A stretch of 64,000 nt of DNA from Abyssibius sp040880065 (GCA_040880065.1 JBBDJE010000054.1:9630-73629); one strand, 5' to 3'. Positions 34,726 through 43,236 are shown, counted from the first letter of the stretch. Made by a program: numbers and translations. The notes: a model not told the origin generated them from the letters alone.

Positions 34726-35523
34726 CTATACAGCCAGATCGCGCAGATAGCGGCGCAATACTGTTTCCAGCTTGGCAGCACCTACCGGCGCCATGGCTTT
34801 CGTGTGTTCGTGGCTGATATGCTCATCGCTCATGCCGGCGGCCATATTGGTGATGGTCGAGATCGCCGCCACCTTCAGGCCTAAAAACCGCGCCAGAATG
34901 CACTCGGGCACGGTGGACATGCCAACCGCATCGGCCCCGATAAGCTTCAGCGTGCGAATTTCGGCCCCGGTCTCAAAACTCGGTCCCGAATACCAGGCGT
35001 AAACCCCTTCAGCCAGCGCCTCGCCTTCGGCCTTTGCGGCGGCGTGCAGGGCTGCGCGCATCGCCGGGTCATAGGCATCGGTCATATTCACGAAACGCGC
35101 GTCAGACTTTTCGCGGATCAGCGGGTTGAGGCCGGAAAAGTTGATATGATCGTTCAGCATCATCAAATCGCCGGGCTTGGTTTCAGACACCAGCGAGCCT
35201 GCGGCATTGGTCAGGATCAGCGCTTCGGCCCCAAGCGCAGCCAGCACTTCCAGCGGGCGGCGCATGGCATCGCCGCGCCCGCTTTCATAGTAATGCGCGC
35301 GCCCGCCAAACACCGCCACGCGCACGCCTTCAAGCGTGCCGACTACCAGTTTCGGAGTATGGCCCGACACGCCTGCATGTGGAAAGCCGGGCAGGTCGGC
35401 ATAGTCGATGGCCACACCATCCACCGCACCGGCCAAGTGGCCAAGGCCCGAGCCCAGTATAAGCCCCAGCTTCACCGGGGCTGCGCCAGCGCGGGCACGA
35501 ATGGTTTGCAGCAGCGCCTCCAT
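34726..35523 (-). CDS. punA: Purine-nucleoside phosphorylase, trimeric PNP type
   Basis: The 265-residue enzyme is the high-molecular-weight, trimeric class of purine nucleoside phosphorylase. Visible motifs are the phosphate-site LGLILGSGLGHLA, FPHAGVSGH, the GRAHYYESG loop, ILTNAAGSL, PGDLMMLNDHIN and the purine-site region ETGAEIRTLKLIGADAVGMSTVPE. Ribose-1-phosphate and base are the products from guanosine or inosine. The ATG at 35523 overlaps the stop of the preceding permease gene by one base (TGATG), so it is the last gene of the BMP nucleoside transporter operon. That fits uptake followed directly by phosphorolysis. A distant homologue, MTA phosphorylase, is the less likely alternative. 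Confidence 0.93.
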   Translation of the reverse strand: MEALLQTIRARAGAAPVKLGLILGSGLGHLAGAVDGVAIDYADLPGFPHAGVSGHTPKLVVGTLEGVRVAVFGGRAHYYESGRGDAMRRPLEVLAALGAEALILTNAAGSLVSETKPGDLMMLNDHINFSGLNPLIREKSDARFVNMTDAYDPAMRAALHAAAKAEGEALAEGVYAWYSGPSFETGAEIRTLKLIGADAVGMSTVPECILARFLGLKVAAISTITNMAAGMSDEHISHEHTKAMAPVGAAKLETVLRRYLRDLAV

Positions 35524-36533
35524 CAGCGTTCCTTCACATAGGGCTCGCCACCCGCTTTTGGCGGAATGGCCTTGCCGACGAAACCGGCCAGAATGACCAC
35601 GGTCAGAATATAGGGCAGGGCTTGCATGAACTGCACCGGCACCACGAACAGCCCGATATCGAGGCTTTGATATCTGTTTGCAATCGCATCGAGCAGCCCG
35701 AACAGAAAGCACGCCCCAAGCGCCGGAACCGGCCGCCATTTGGCAAAGATCAGCGCGGCAAGCGCGATAAAGCCCTTGCCCGCGGTCATATCCTTCAAGA
35801 AACCGGCAGCCGAGGTACCAAGGCTGAGATAAGCCCCCGCCATGCCGCACAGAATGCCACAGATAATCACAGCCGAATAGCGCAGCCGCACCACGTTGAG
35901 GCCCGCTGTATCCACCGCCGCCGGGTTTTCACCAACGGCGCGCAGATGCAGGCCAAAGCGCGTGCGGTTCAGTATCCACCATGTGAGTGGCACCATCGCC
36001 AGCGCCACATAAACCAGCAGGTTATGCCCCGAGATTAACTGCTCGTAAATCGTGCCAACCACAGGCACTGCGCCCAGGCTTTCAGCCCCCGGCAGGGTAA
36101 TTGCCTCAAACCGTGAATGGCCCCTGAGTTGCGGGGTTTGCCCGCCCATGCGAAACCAGTTCTGCCCGATCAGCACCGTGGTGCCTGCGGCAAAAAAGTT
36201 AATGGCGACACCCGAAATCAACTGGTTGCCGCGCAGGGTGATCGAGGCCAGCCCATGCACCAGCGACAGCACGACCGACATCAGAATGCCGAAAAACAGC
36301 CCAACCCAGGCCGCGCCCCAACTCATGCCCCAGCCGCCCTGCTCAATGGGCATGGCGGCGGTGGCCGACATGGCCGCAGCCACAAAGGCACCGGCCAGCA
36401 TTTTACCTTCAAGCCCGATGTCAAAAATGCCCGCGCGCTCGGAAAACAGCCCGGCAAGGCAGGCCAGCAACAGCGGGGCGGACAGGCGCATCGCAGAATC
36501 GAGAATTTGCAGAACGGTCATGAAATCCATCAT
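35523..36533 (-). CDS. Nucleoside ABC transporter permease 2
   Basis: The 336-residue polytopic inner-membrane protein is a BPD_transp_2-type permease of the BmpA/NupABC class. It has about eight to ten helices. Family-specific stretches are ERAGIFDIGLEGKMLAGAFV and RAVGENPAAVDTAGLNVVRL, and MTAGKGFIALAALIFAKWRP near the C-terminus. It overlaps the upstream permease gene by 4 bp (ATGA-type) and the downstream phosphorylase start by one base. It would pair with the first permease to form the channel of an importer fed by the lipoprotein or periplasmic BMP. Confidence 0.93.
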   Translation of the reverse strand: MMDFMTVLQILDSAMRLSAPLLLACLAGLFSERAGIFDIGLEGKMLAGAFVAAAMSATAAMPIEQGGWGMSWGAAWVGLFFGILMSVVLSLVHGLASITLRGNQLISGVAINFFAAGTTVLIGQNWFRMGGQTPQLRGHSRFEAITLPGAESLGAVPVVGTIYEQLISGHNLLVYVALAMVPLTWWILNRTRFGLHLRAVGENPAAVDTAGLNVVRLRYSAVIICGILCGMAGAYLSLGTSAAGFLKDMTAGKGFIALAALIFAKWRPVPALGACFLFGLLDAIANRYQSLDIGLFVVPVQFMQALPYILTVVILAGFVGKAIPPKAGGEPYVKER

Positions 36534-37624
36534 GCATCTCCCTTGCGAAAGCGCAAAAACAGCTTGCTGACCGGAATGCGCACAAGGTTTTCAAGGCTGC
36601 CGGTAAACAGAATGACAAGGCCCTGAATAACCACGATCATCTCGCGGCTGATGCCCGGCATTTCAAATGCAAGCTCCGAGCCGCCTTGGTAAAGAATGCC
36701 GAACAGAAACGCCGCCAGCACCACGCCCAAAGGGTGGTTGCGCCCCATCAGCGCCACGGCAATGCCAACGAAGCCGGCCCCTTGCACCGCGTCCAGCACA
36801 AGGCGTTCCGCCTCGCCCATAACGGTGTTGATGGCCATCAGCCCGGCCAGTGCGCCGGAAATCAGCATGGCGATCATGGTGATTTTAAGCGGCGAAATAC
36901 CGGCATAGACCGCCGCCTTGTCTGAATGGCCAAAGGCGCGGATTTCATAGCCGATACGGCTTTTCCAGATCAGCAGCCAGACCAGCACACAGGCAATAAG
37001 CGCCACGAACAGGCTGATATTGACCGGCGCGTGCCGATCGAAATTCACACCGATCACGCCGAGCATGTCATGCAGTGTCGGCAGGCTTGCACCATCGGGA
37101 AAGCTGCGGGTTTCGGGCGAACTTCCCGGTGCCTGCATCGGGCCGACCAGCAAAAAGTTGATGATGGAGGCCGCGATCAGGTTGAACATGATCGTGGTGA
37201 TAACGATATGGCTGCCGCGTTTGGCTTGCAGATAGGCCGGAATCGCCGCCCAGCCCGCGCCAAACAGCATGCCGCCCGCCATGGCCGCCAGCAACGCCAG
37301 CGACCAGTGCGGCCAGTCAAACGCAAGGCAGACCAGCGCCACACCAACCCCGGCCATGGCCGCCTGCCCCTCGCCGCCAATGTTGAACAGCCGGGCGTGA
37401 AAGGCCACCGCCACCGCAAGGCCGGTAAAAATGAAATTGGTGGTGTAATAAAGCGTGAAGCCAATGCCATTTGGCGTAAACGCGCCCTGAATGATCAGCG
37501 TCATAGCGCGAAGCGGGTCTTCGCCAATGAACAGCACAACCAGCCCGGCCACCAGAATGGCCAGCGCAAGATTGAGCAACGGAATCAGGATGATATCGGC
37601 CCATCTGGGCAGGGTCCGGTTCAT
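36530..37624 (-). CDS. Nucleoside ABC transporter permease 1
   Basis: The 364-residue protein is the second BPD_transp_2 family permease of the operon. Characteristic segments are FNIGGEGQAAMAGVGVALVC, IPAYLQAKRGSHIVITTIMF and RAFGHSDKAAVYAGISPLKI; the last occupies the EAA-like cytoplasmic coupling loop. About ten membrane helices are present. It overlaps the ATPase gene by 4 bp on one side and the other permease gene by 4 bp on the other. The gene order BMP, ATPase, permease, permease, phosphorylase identifies a purine nucleoside uptake system. Confidence 0.93.
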   Translation of the reverse strand: MNRTLPRWADIILIPLLNLALAILVAGLVVLFIGEDPLRAMTLIIQGAFTPNGIGFTLYYTTNFIFTGLAVAVAFHARLFNIGGEGQAAMAGVGVALVCLAFDWPHWSLALLAAMAGGMLFGAGWAAIPAYLQAKRGSHIVITTIMFNLIAASIINFLLVGPMQAPGSSPETRSFPDGASLPTLHDMLGVIGVNFDRHAPVNISLFVALIACVLVWLLIWKSRIGYEIRAFGHSDKAAVYAGISPLKITMIAMLISGALAGLMAINTVMGEAERLVLDAVQGAGFVGIAVALMGRNHPLGVVLAAFLFGILYQGGSELAFEMPGISREMIVVIQGLVILFTGSLENLVRIPVSKLFLRFRKGDA

Positions 37625-39216
37625 GGGTTGCCCCCGTTGGCTGGGTTGTTGCCGGCACCGGCCATCATCAGGCCAAGCTCGCGCTCGTCGGTATCTTCGG
37701 GCAGGCGCTCGCCCTGAATAACCCCGTCAAACATCACGAGTATCCGATCGGAGAGCGATTGGATCTCGTCGAGCTCCACGCTGACGAGCAAAATCGCCTT
37801 TCCCGCATCGCGCAGGTTTACGATCTGCTGGTGGATGAACTCGATCGCGCCAATATCGACACCGCGGGTAGGCTGGCCAACCAGCAGCACATCGGGGTTG
37901 GCCTCGATCTCGCGGGCCACAACAATTTTTTGCTGGTTGCCGCCTGAAAAATTGCTGGCAATCAGGTTTTCATTGGGTGGGCGAATGTCAAAACGTTCGA
38001 TCTTGCCGCGCGCATCCTCGCGCATGGCGGTCTGGTTGTGCAGCCCGGCCTTGCCCAGATATTCGGGTTTATTGTGATAGCCAAGCGCAATGTTTTCCCA
38101 CGCCATGAAGGGCATGACCATGCCGCGACGGTGCCGGTCTTCGGGGATGTGGCCAATGCCGCGCGCGCGCCGCATACCGGCATTTGCCTTTGCCGACAAA
38201 TCGATCGGCGCGCCATTGATCCTAATCTCGCCCGATGAGGCCGCGCGAAAGCCGCCCAGCACCTCCAGCAGTTCCGACTGGCCGTTGCCCGCAACCCCGG
38301 CAATGCCCAGAATTTCGCCCGCCCGCAGCGTAAAGCCCACATCCTTGAGCTTCTTCACGCCCTGGCTGTCAACCACGTTCAGCCCCTTCACCTCCAGCAC
38401 CACATCGCCCGGTGTGGCAGGGGTTTTGACAACTTCCAGCAGCACGCGCCGCCCGACCATTTTTTCGGCCAGATCGGCGGGGCTGGTTGTGTTTGTCGGG
38501 ATGGTCTCGGTCATCTCGCCGCGCCGCATCACCGAAACGCTGTCGGTGGCTTCCATGATTTCGCGCAGCTTATGGGTGATCAGGATGATGGTTTTGCCCT
38601 GCGCCTTGAGGTTGCGCAGAATGCGAAACAGATGGTCGGCCTCGGCGGGTGTCAGCACGCCGGTCGGCTCGTCCAGAATCAGAATATCGGCCTGACGATA
38701 CAGCGCCTTGAGAATTTCCACGCGCTGCTGGAACCCGACGGACAGTTCACCGACAATCGCGTCGGGGTCAACGTCGAGCTCGAATTCTTCGGCCAATTGT
38801 TGAAGCGTGGCGCGCGCCTTGGCCAGCGATGGCTTGAGCAGGCGGCCTTCCTCGGCCCCCATCACCACGTTTTCCAGCACGGTGAAGGGCTCGACCAGCA
38901 TGAAATGCTGGTGCACCATGCCAATGCCTGCGGCAATCGCGGCGTGGCTATCGGTGATGTTTACCTTTTGCCCGTGGATGAACACCTCGCCCGCATCGGC
39001 CTTGTAAAAGCCATAGAGGATGGACATCAGCGTGGATTTACCCGCGCCATTCTCGCCCACAATCCCGTGGATCGTGCCTTTGGCAACGGTCATCGAAATG
39101 TCTTTGTTCGCCTTTACCGGCCCGAAGGATTTCGAAATCCCTTTAAGCTGGATGGCGGGTGGAGTTGGGGCGGCCGAATTCGACCGCCCCGCTTCCGTGT
39201 TTTCTACAACACTCAC
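37621..39216 (-). CDS. Nucleoside ABC transporter ATP-binding protein with two ABC domains
   Basis: The 531-residue protein has two fused ATP-binding cassettes. The first carries Walker A GENGAGKST, signature LSVGFQQRVEILKALYR and Walker B ILILDEPTGVLTP. The second has a degenerate Walker A (GVAGNGQSE) and signature FSGGNQQKIVVAREI followed by LLVGQPTRGVD. This pair architecture is typical of ribose/nucleoside importers. I choose the GTG at 39216, giving VSVVENTEAG as the N-terminus, 10 bp after the BMP stop. The ATG at 39309 would lie inside the BMP gene. The degenerate second site implies asymmetric ATP hydrolysis. Confidence 0.92.
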   Translation of the reverse strand: MSVVENTEAGRSNSAAPTPPAIQLKGISKSFGPVKANKDISMTVAKGTIHGIVGENGAGKSTLMSILYGFYKADAGEVFIHGQKVNITDSHAAIAAGIGMVHQHFMLVEPFTVLENVVMGAEEGRLLKPSLAKARATLQQLAEEFELDVDPDAIVGELSVGFQQRVEILKALYRQADILILDEPTGVLTPAEADHLFRILRNLKAQGKTIILITHKLREIMEATDSVSVMRRGEMTETIPTNTTSPADLAEKMVGRRVLLEVVKTPATPGDVVLEVKGLNVVDSQGVKKLKDVGFTLRAGEILGIAGVAGNGQSELLEVLGGFRAASSGEIRINGAPIDLSAKANAGMRRARGIGHIPEDRHRRGMVMPFMAWENIALGYHNKPEYLGKAGLHNQTAMREDARGKIERFDIRPPNENLIASNFSGGNQQKIVVAREIEANPDVLLVGQPTRGVDIGAIEFIHQQIVNLRDAGKAILLVSVELDEIQSLSDRILVMFDGVIQGERLPEDTDERELGLMMAGAGNNPANGGNP

Positions 39217-39226
39217 AAATATGCCC

Positions 39227-40225
39227 TTACTGCACCGGGCAGGACATATCGCTCTCATAGTTGTGCACGACAATCGAGCCATCGATGATGGCGGCGGAAG
39301 CCGCGTCAACCGCGGCCTGCATTTCAGGCGTGATTAGGTCGGCATTGTTTTCGTCAACGGCGTAGCCAACACCGTTCTCGGCCAGGCCCAGCACCACAAT
39401 ACCCGAGGTGAATTCGCCGTTATTCACATCCATGAACGCATCATAAACGGCAACATCAACGCGTTTCAGCATTGAGGTCAACACCGAACCGGGGAACATG
39501 CCGTTCTGGTTGCTGTCAACGCCAATACCCAGAATGCCGGCATCGGCTGCGGCCTGCAGAACGCCACGGCCCGTGCCGCCGGCTGCGTGGTAAACAACAT
39601 CAGCGCCGGATTCGATCTGGCCCATGGTCAGCTCGCCACCGCGCACGGGGTCGTTCCATGCAGCGCCGGTTGTGCCGGTCATGTTGGCAATCACGGTTGC
39701 ATCGGGGTTCACCGAAAGCACGCCCTGCGCGTAGCCGCAGGAGAACTTCTGGATCAAGGGGATATCCATGCCGCCAACAAAGCCGACAACACCGGTTTGC
39801 GATGCCATGGCCGCCAGAATGCCAACCAGATAGCTGCCTTCCTGTTCGTTGAAGATAACCGAGCGCACGTTGTCGCCTTCAACAACCATGTCCACGATCA
39901 CGAAGCTGGTGTCGGGGAATTCGGGTGCAACATTCGCCAGCGCAGTGCCATATGAAAAGCCGGTTACTACAACGGGGTTGTTGCCGGCCTGTGCAAAGCG
40001 GCGCAGCGCCTGTTCGCGCTGGGCGTCCGACTGCAGTTCGAACTCACGATATTCGATACCGGTTTCATCGGCGAAACGCTGCGCGCCGGTATAAGCAGAT
40101 TCGTTGAACGATTTGTCGAACTTGCCGCCCAGATCGTAGACGATCGCCGGGTTGGCCTGTGCGCTCGCCATGGTTGCAGCACCCATAAGTGCGGCAGCGC
40201 TCAGCAGTGTTTTGGTGAATTTCAT
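39227..40225 (-). CDS. BMP-family nucleoside-binding periplasmic protein
   Basis: The 332-residue precursor starts with a Sec signal (MKFTKTLLSAAALMGAATMASAQ) with cleavage expected near Ala22. The mature protein is a type-I periplasmic binding protein of the BMP family. Seen are IVYDLGGKFDKSFNESAYTG at the N-terminus, GFVGGMDIPLIQKFSCGYAQG in the hinge region and YHAAGGTGRGVLQAAADAG. These are shared with PnrA-like purine nucleoside receptors. There is no lipobox, so it is soluble in the periplasm. It leads the transporter operon and is preceded by a palindrome, a likely operator. Confidence 0.94.
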   Translation of the reverse strand: MKFTKTLLSAAALMGAATMASAQANPAIVYDLGGKFDKSFNESAYTGAQRFADETGIEYREFELQSDAQREQALRRFAQAGNNPVVVTGFSYGTALANVAPEFPDTSFVIVDMVVEGDNVRSVIFNEQEGSYLVGILAAMASQTGVVGFVGGMDIPLIQKFSCGYAQGVLSVNPDATVIANMTGTTGAAWNDPVRGGELTMGQIESGADVVYHAAGGTGRGVLQAAADAGILGIGVDSNQNGMFPGSVLTSMLKRVDVAVYDAFMDVNNGEFTSGIVVLGLAENGVGYAVDENNADLITPEMQAAVDAASAAIIDGSIVVHNYESDMSCPVQ

Positions 40226-40336
40226 GACTCTCTCCGTGTTATGCAGACCGCTGCCATTGGAATGATGTGCGGCGCGGCTGCTATGTTCTAAAGGCAACAG
40301 TAAACGAGGCCGAATGCAAGCAGTCAATCAAAACTT

Positions 40337-40348
40337 GACCAATTGGTC
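40337..40348. promoter_or_regulatory. Palindrome GACCAATTGGTC upstream of the BMP operon
   Basis: The perfect 12-bp palindrome is embedded in TTGACC-AATTGGTCTAA, so its left side also reads as part of a -35 hexamer. It lies 112 bp upstream of the BMP start and 8 bp from the rimI stop. A GntR- or LacI-type regulator could bind here to control nucleoside uptake, but no regulator gene is adjacent. Confidence 0.5.
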
Positions 40349-40355
40349 TAATATC

Positions 40356-40784
40356 TCAGAGCGTGCGGCGTAGAACATGCGCGTTCACCGCTGTTTTGCA
40401 GCCAAATTTGTAGTAATCGCGGCGAATTCCGGCCTCTATATAGCCTGCCGCCGCGTAAACTGCGCGGGCGGCGGCATTGGTTGCGGCAACCTCCAAAAAC
40501 ACCGCGCGCACACCAATAAGGTGCAGGCGGGTATGAAGTGCTTCAAGCAGCCGCCGCCCAACCCCCTGATTCTGTGATTCGGGGGCAACGCAAATCGTCA
40601 GAATTTCCGCTTCATCCAGTGCGATACGGGCTATGGCAAAGCCAAACGCGCTGCTCTCGAATGCGCAGGCAGGGTCGGCCAGCAGGGTAGCAAATTCGTC
40701 CGCGCTCCACGGGCGGGGCGTGGTAAAGCAGCGTGCGTGGAGCTTGGCAAGCGCGGCAGGGTCGGTCCGCATTTCAGCCCGCAT
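40356..40784 (-). CDS. rimI: Ribosomal-protein-alanine N-acetyltransferase RimI-like
   Basis: The 142-residue GNAT protein has motif A in VAPESQNQGVGRRLLEALH (Q/R-x-x-G-x-G type) and motif B in LEVAATNAAARAVYAAAGYIEAGIRRDYY, typical of RimI. RimI N-acetylates ribosomal protein S18, though some members act on other proteins. It follows tsaB with an 11-bp overlap if the ATG at 40784 is used; an ATG at 40772 lies right after the tsaB stop and would remove four residues. The rimI-tsaB pairing is common in bacteria and supports the assignment. Confidence 0.87.
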   Translation of the reverse strand: MRAEMRTDPAALAKLHARCFTTPRPWSADEFATLLADPACAFESSAFGFAIARIALDEAEILTICVAPESQNQGVGRRLLEALHTRLHLIGVRAVFLEVAATNAAARAVYAAAGYIEAGIRRDYYKFGCKTAVNAHVLRRTL

Positions 40785-41358
40785 CCAGCAATATGGGCGG
40801 TGAATCGGCCCCCGGTGCGGCATCGGCGGCGCGCAGATATAGCGGCGCAGGCGCAGCGCCTGGTGTGCTCATACGGGCCAGCGTTAGCAGCCCCATGCGG
40901 TGCAGGTCGGGGGCTGCCGCTTCGGGCGGGGTGGTGGCCGCGATGACCTCGGGCGCATCTGTCGCGATGCCGTTCTTGAACTGTTGCCGATAGGCATGAC
41001 CGCGCCCGGCGGGCAGAGTAACTGTGGCTTTGCCCGTTGCCGGCGCGCGCATTTCCAGCGCGGTAATGCCAATTGCGGGAATGCCCAGCGCCAGCGCCAG
41101 CCCCCGCGCCGCCGAAACGCCCAGCCGCAGCCCGGTAAAATTGCCGGGGCCAATGCCTACGCCAAGTGCACTGAGATCGGCCCAGACAAGCCCTTCGCCT
41201 GCCAGCAATTCTTCCAGCAGCGGCAGCAAGCGTTCGGCCTGACCGGTTTTCATGGGTTCAATGCGTTGGCACAAGAGCTGCGCGCCACACAAAACAGCAG
41301 CCGCGCAATGCGCGGCTGCCGTGTCGAAAACCAGAATAAATACAGGCTTAGGCGGCAA
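40774..41358 (-). CDS. tsaB: tRNA threonylcarbamoyladenosine biosynthesis protein TsaB
   Basis: The 194-residue protein is TsaB, the scaffold partner of TsaD in making t6A37 of ANN-decoding tRNAs. The actin-like opening VFILVFDTAAAHCAAAVL, then LGVGIGPGNFTGLRLGVSAARGLALAL (in pieces), and ALEMRAPATGK are diagnostic. No ATG is available before the conserved start; the TTG at 41358 overlaps the stop of the NifU-like gene and is the likely initiation codon. Its end overlaps rimI. NifU-like, tsaB and rimI thus form a tight operon-like set. Confidence 0.92.
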   Translation of the reverse strand: MPPKPVFILVFDTAAAHCAAAVLCGAQLLCQRIEPMKTGQAERLLPLLEELLAGEGLVWADLSALGVGIGPGNFTGLRLGVSAARGLALALGIPAIGITALEMRAPATGKATVTLPAGRGHAYRQQFKNGIATDAPEVIAATTPPEAAAPDLHRMGLLTLARMSTPGAAPAPLYLRAADAAPGADSPPILLDAG

Positions 41359-41908
41359 CGGGCCGCACCTCGACCACCTCGGGGATATAGTGGCGCAACA
41401 GGTTCTCGATGCCCATTTTCAGTGTCATGGTCGAGCTTGGGCACCCGGCGCAAGCACCCTGCATATGCAAATAGACAATGCCACGATCAAAACCATGAAA
41501 GGTAATGTCGCCGCCATCTTGCGCCACAGCGGGGCGCACGCGGGTATCGAGCAATTCCTTGATCTGGTTAACAATTTCGCTGTCCGGCCCGTCATGCACC
41601 GCATGGCCGACCGTGCCGCTGTCATTTGCCAGCACCGGCTGGCCCGACTGGAAATGCTCCATGATCGCGCCCAGAATGCCGGGTTTGATATGTGCCCATT
41701 CCGCCGTGTCGTCTTTGGTGACGGTTACGAAATCGGGGCCAAAAAATACGCCGGTAACATTGCCGGTGGCAAAGATCCGCGCCGCCAGTGGCGATGCTTC
41801 TGCAGCCGCCTCGCTTGGAAAATCGGCTGTGCCTGTTGCCAGAACGGCCTGGCCGGGCAGGAATTTCAGCGTTGCAGGGTTGGGCGTTGATTCGGTCTGG
41901 ATAAACAT
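41348..41908 (-). CDS. NfuA-like Fe-S cluster carrier
   Basis: The 186-residue protein has an N-terminal Nfu_N domain (MFIQTESTPNPATLKFLPG) and a C-terminal NifU domain carrying the C-x-x-C in GACAGCPSSTMTLKMGIE. It carries and delivers [4Fe-4S] clusters to client enzymes. The combined architecture is normal for alphaproteobacteria. Its stop overlaps the TTG start of tsaB. Clients nearby could include the Fe-S proteins SdhB and GlcF, but this is not implied by operon structure. Confidence 0.94.
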   Translation of the reverse strand: MFIQTESTPNPATLKFLPGQAVLATGTADFPSEAAAEASPLAARIFATGNVTGVFFGPDFVTVTKDDTAEWAHIKPGILGAIMEHFQSGQPVLANDSGTVGHAVHDGPDSEIVNQIKELLDTRVRPAVAQDGGDITFHGFDRGIVYLHMQGACAGCPSSTMTLKMGIENLLRHYIPEVVEVRPVAA

Positions 41909-41981
41909 TGTGCCTCCGGGGTTGACGATAATCTGGTGGTTCCGAGTAAAAAAGTCAAGTTAATTAGAATGATTCCAGAAG

Positions 41982-42440
41982 CTACGATACCGCGATGATC
42001 GCTTCCTTGGTCATTCCCCCCGGCACAATGGTTATAGGAATGGGCATAGTGCCGCCCTGCCGCCCCACAAGTTGGGCCACCAGCGAACTCGGCCCGTCGC
42101 CCGCAACCCCCGCGCCCAGCACTAAAACCCCGACTTCGGGGTCTTCGCTGATCTGGTCCATCACCGCCTTGGCCTTCTCGCCCTCGCGGATGACAAGTTC
42201 GGGGTCGATGCCCTTTTTATCGCGCATCCATTTGGCGAAAACCTCGAAATGCGCCTCGATCCGCTCGCGGGCTTCGGCGCGCATCGTTTCGCCAACACCC
42301 AGCCAATGCTGGAACTCTTCGGGCGCGATAATGCCGAGAATTTCGACAGCGCCGCCGGTTTTTTGAGCGCGGATTGCGGCATAGCGCAGCGCGTTCAGAA
42401 ACTCGGGGCTATCGTCCATGACGACCAGAAATTTGCGCAA
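41982..42440 (-). CDS. Universal stress protein
   Basis: The 152-residue protein is a UspA-type alpha/beta protein. RKFLVVMDDSPEFLNALRYA at the N-terminus carries the Asp-type nucleotide contact, and the C-terminal VLGAGVAGDGPSSLVAQLVG corresponds to the ATP-binding G-2x-G-9x-G loop. I start at the TTG at 42440, since family members begin with RKFLVV and a GAGG sits six bases before it; upstream residues in the frame are not conserved. It is probably the first gene of a monocistronic unit preceded by unusual palindromes. Confidence 0.85.
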   Translation of the reverse strand: MRKFLVVMDDSPEFLNALRYAAIRAQKTGGAVEILGIIAPEEFQHWLGVGETMRAEARERIEAHFEVFAKWMRDKKGIDPELVIREGEKAKAVMDQISEDPEVGVLVLGAGVAGDGPSSLVAQLVGRQGGTMPIPITIVPGGMTKEAIIAVS

Positions 42441-42487
42441 AATATCCTCGCTGTGGTTGATACCGGCGCATAATTGCCGAAACTGCG

Positions 42488-42546
42488 CCGTTGCGCAACG
42501 GGCGATGCAATCGGGCAAACCGGAAAGTTACGGTTACAATGTAACT
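42488..42546. promoter_or_regulatory. Two adjacent palindromes upstream of the universal stress gene
   Basis: CCGTTGC-GCAACGG (42488-42501) is a perfect 14-bp palindrome. AGTTAC-(9 nt)-GTAACT (42526-42546) overlaps a tighter GTTAC-AAT-GTAAC (42533-42545), so its right arm can pair with either left arm. Both lie 48-106 bp upstream of the Usp start, a promoter position. No cognate regulator is obvious. Confidence 0.5.
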
Positions 42547-42600
42547 GCAAAATCGTGCAAAAATGTGCCAAAACGCAGCATTTGAGGCGCATTAGGCACA

Positions 42601-42627
42601 AAAAAGCCCGCCTTTTGGGCGGGCTTT
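42601..42627 (-). terminator. Intrinsic terminator of the hsp20 gene
   Basis: On the minus strand, AAAGCCCGCC-(5 nt)-GGCGGGCTTT is followed by further T residues (TTTTTTG in all). This is a classic GC stem with U-run, 16 bp after the hsp20 stop. Confidence 0.9.
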
Positions 42628-42642
42628 CCGGTTAATGCGGGC

Positions 42643-43104
42643 TTAACCCTCGATGGCCGGGGCCGAAGCCTTGCCGCGGGTTTCGATCTTGATCGAGCGC
42701 GGTTTCAATGCCTCGGGCACTTCGCGGATCAGGTCGACATGCAGCAGGCCGTTTTCGGTTGCTGCACCTGTGGCGCGCACATGGTCGGCCAGTTGGAAGC
42801 GCTTTTCAAAGGCGCGGTTGGCAATGCCCTGATGCAGGTAGCTGCGGGCATTGGCGCCGTCTTCATCTTCCTTGCGGCCAGTGACCACAAGCTGCCCGTC
42901 GCGGGCCTCGATCGAAAGTTCGTCTTCGGTGAAACCTGCCACGGCAATGGAAATGCGATAAGCGTCTTCGCCGGTTTTTTCGATGTTGTAAGGGGGGTAG
43001 CCGTTCTGGTTGCCATCCATCCGGGTGACAGAGTCGAGCATATTGGCCAAACGGTCAAAGCCGACAGTGGAACGGTAAAGCGGTGCAAGGTCAAAAGTGC
43101 GCAT
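42643..43104 (-). CDS. Hsp20-family small heat shock protein
   Basis: The 153-residue protein is an alpha-crystallin-type holdase of the IbpA/HspH group. It starts MRTFDLAPLYRSTVGFDRLA. The alpha-crystallin domain runs from PPYNIEKTGEDAYRISIAVAGF to ENGLLHVDL, including QLVVTGRKEDED. The C-terminal I-x-I-type motif is in RSIKIETR. A strong GGAGGA ribosome site precedes the ATG at 43104. It has its own likely promoter and terminator. Small Hsps bind unfolding proteins under heat and other stress. Confidence 0.95.
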   Translation of the reverse strand: MRTFDLAPLYRSTVGFDRLANMLDSVTRMDGNQNGYPPYNIEKTGEDAYRISIAVAGFTEDELSIEARDGQLVVTGRKEDEDGANARSYLHQGIANRAFEKRFQLADHVRATGAATENGLLHVDLIREVPEALKPRSIKIETRGKASAPAIEG

Positions 43105-43192
43105 GGTATCCTCCATAAGAAGCGACACGATAAGTGGCCGTCATGTGACCGGCCAGTGGTTGTTCGGGCCCGTTTCGGCGCCCGGTGCTAAA

Positions 43193-43220
43193 GATTTAGG
43201 CATGGATTTTTGAGCGTCAA
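43193..43220 (-). promoter_or_regulatory. Candidate promoter of hsp20
   Basis: On the minus strand CTTGACG (-35 part TTGACG) is followed after 16 bp by TAAATC, 89 bp upstream of the hsp20 start. The -35 resembles both housekeeping and RpoH-type heat-shock sequences (CTTGAM). The gene class favours RpoH control, which is inference. Confidence 0.4.
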
Positions 43221-43236
43221 GGGCGCGTGCAAAAAA

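Noticed and set aside
34726..35850. A 374-residue version of the trimeric PNP
   Set aside because: The added N-terminus overlaps the permease gene in another frame and has no family similarity; the ATG at 35523 gives standard length.
37621..39309. ATG start of the transporter ATPase at 39309
   Set aside because: It would place 31 codons inside the BMP gene; the GTG at 39216 fits operon spacing.
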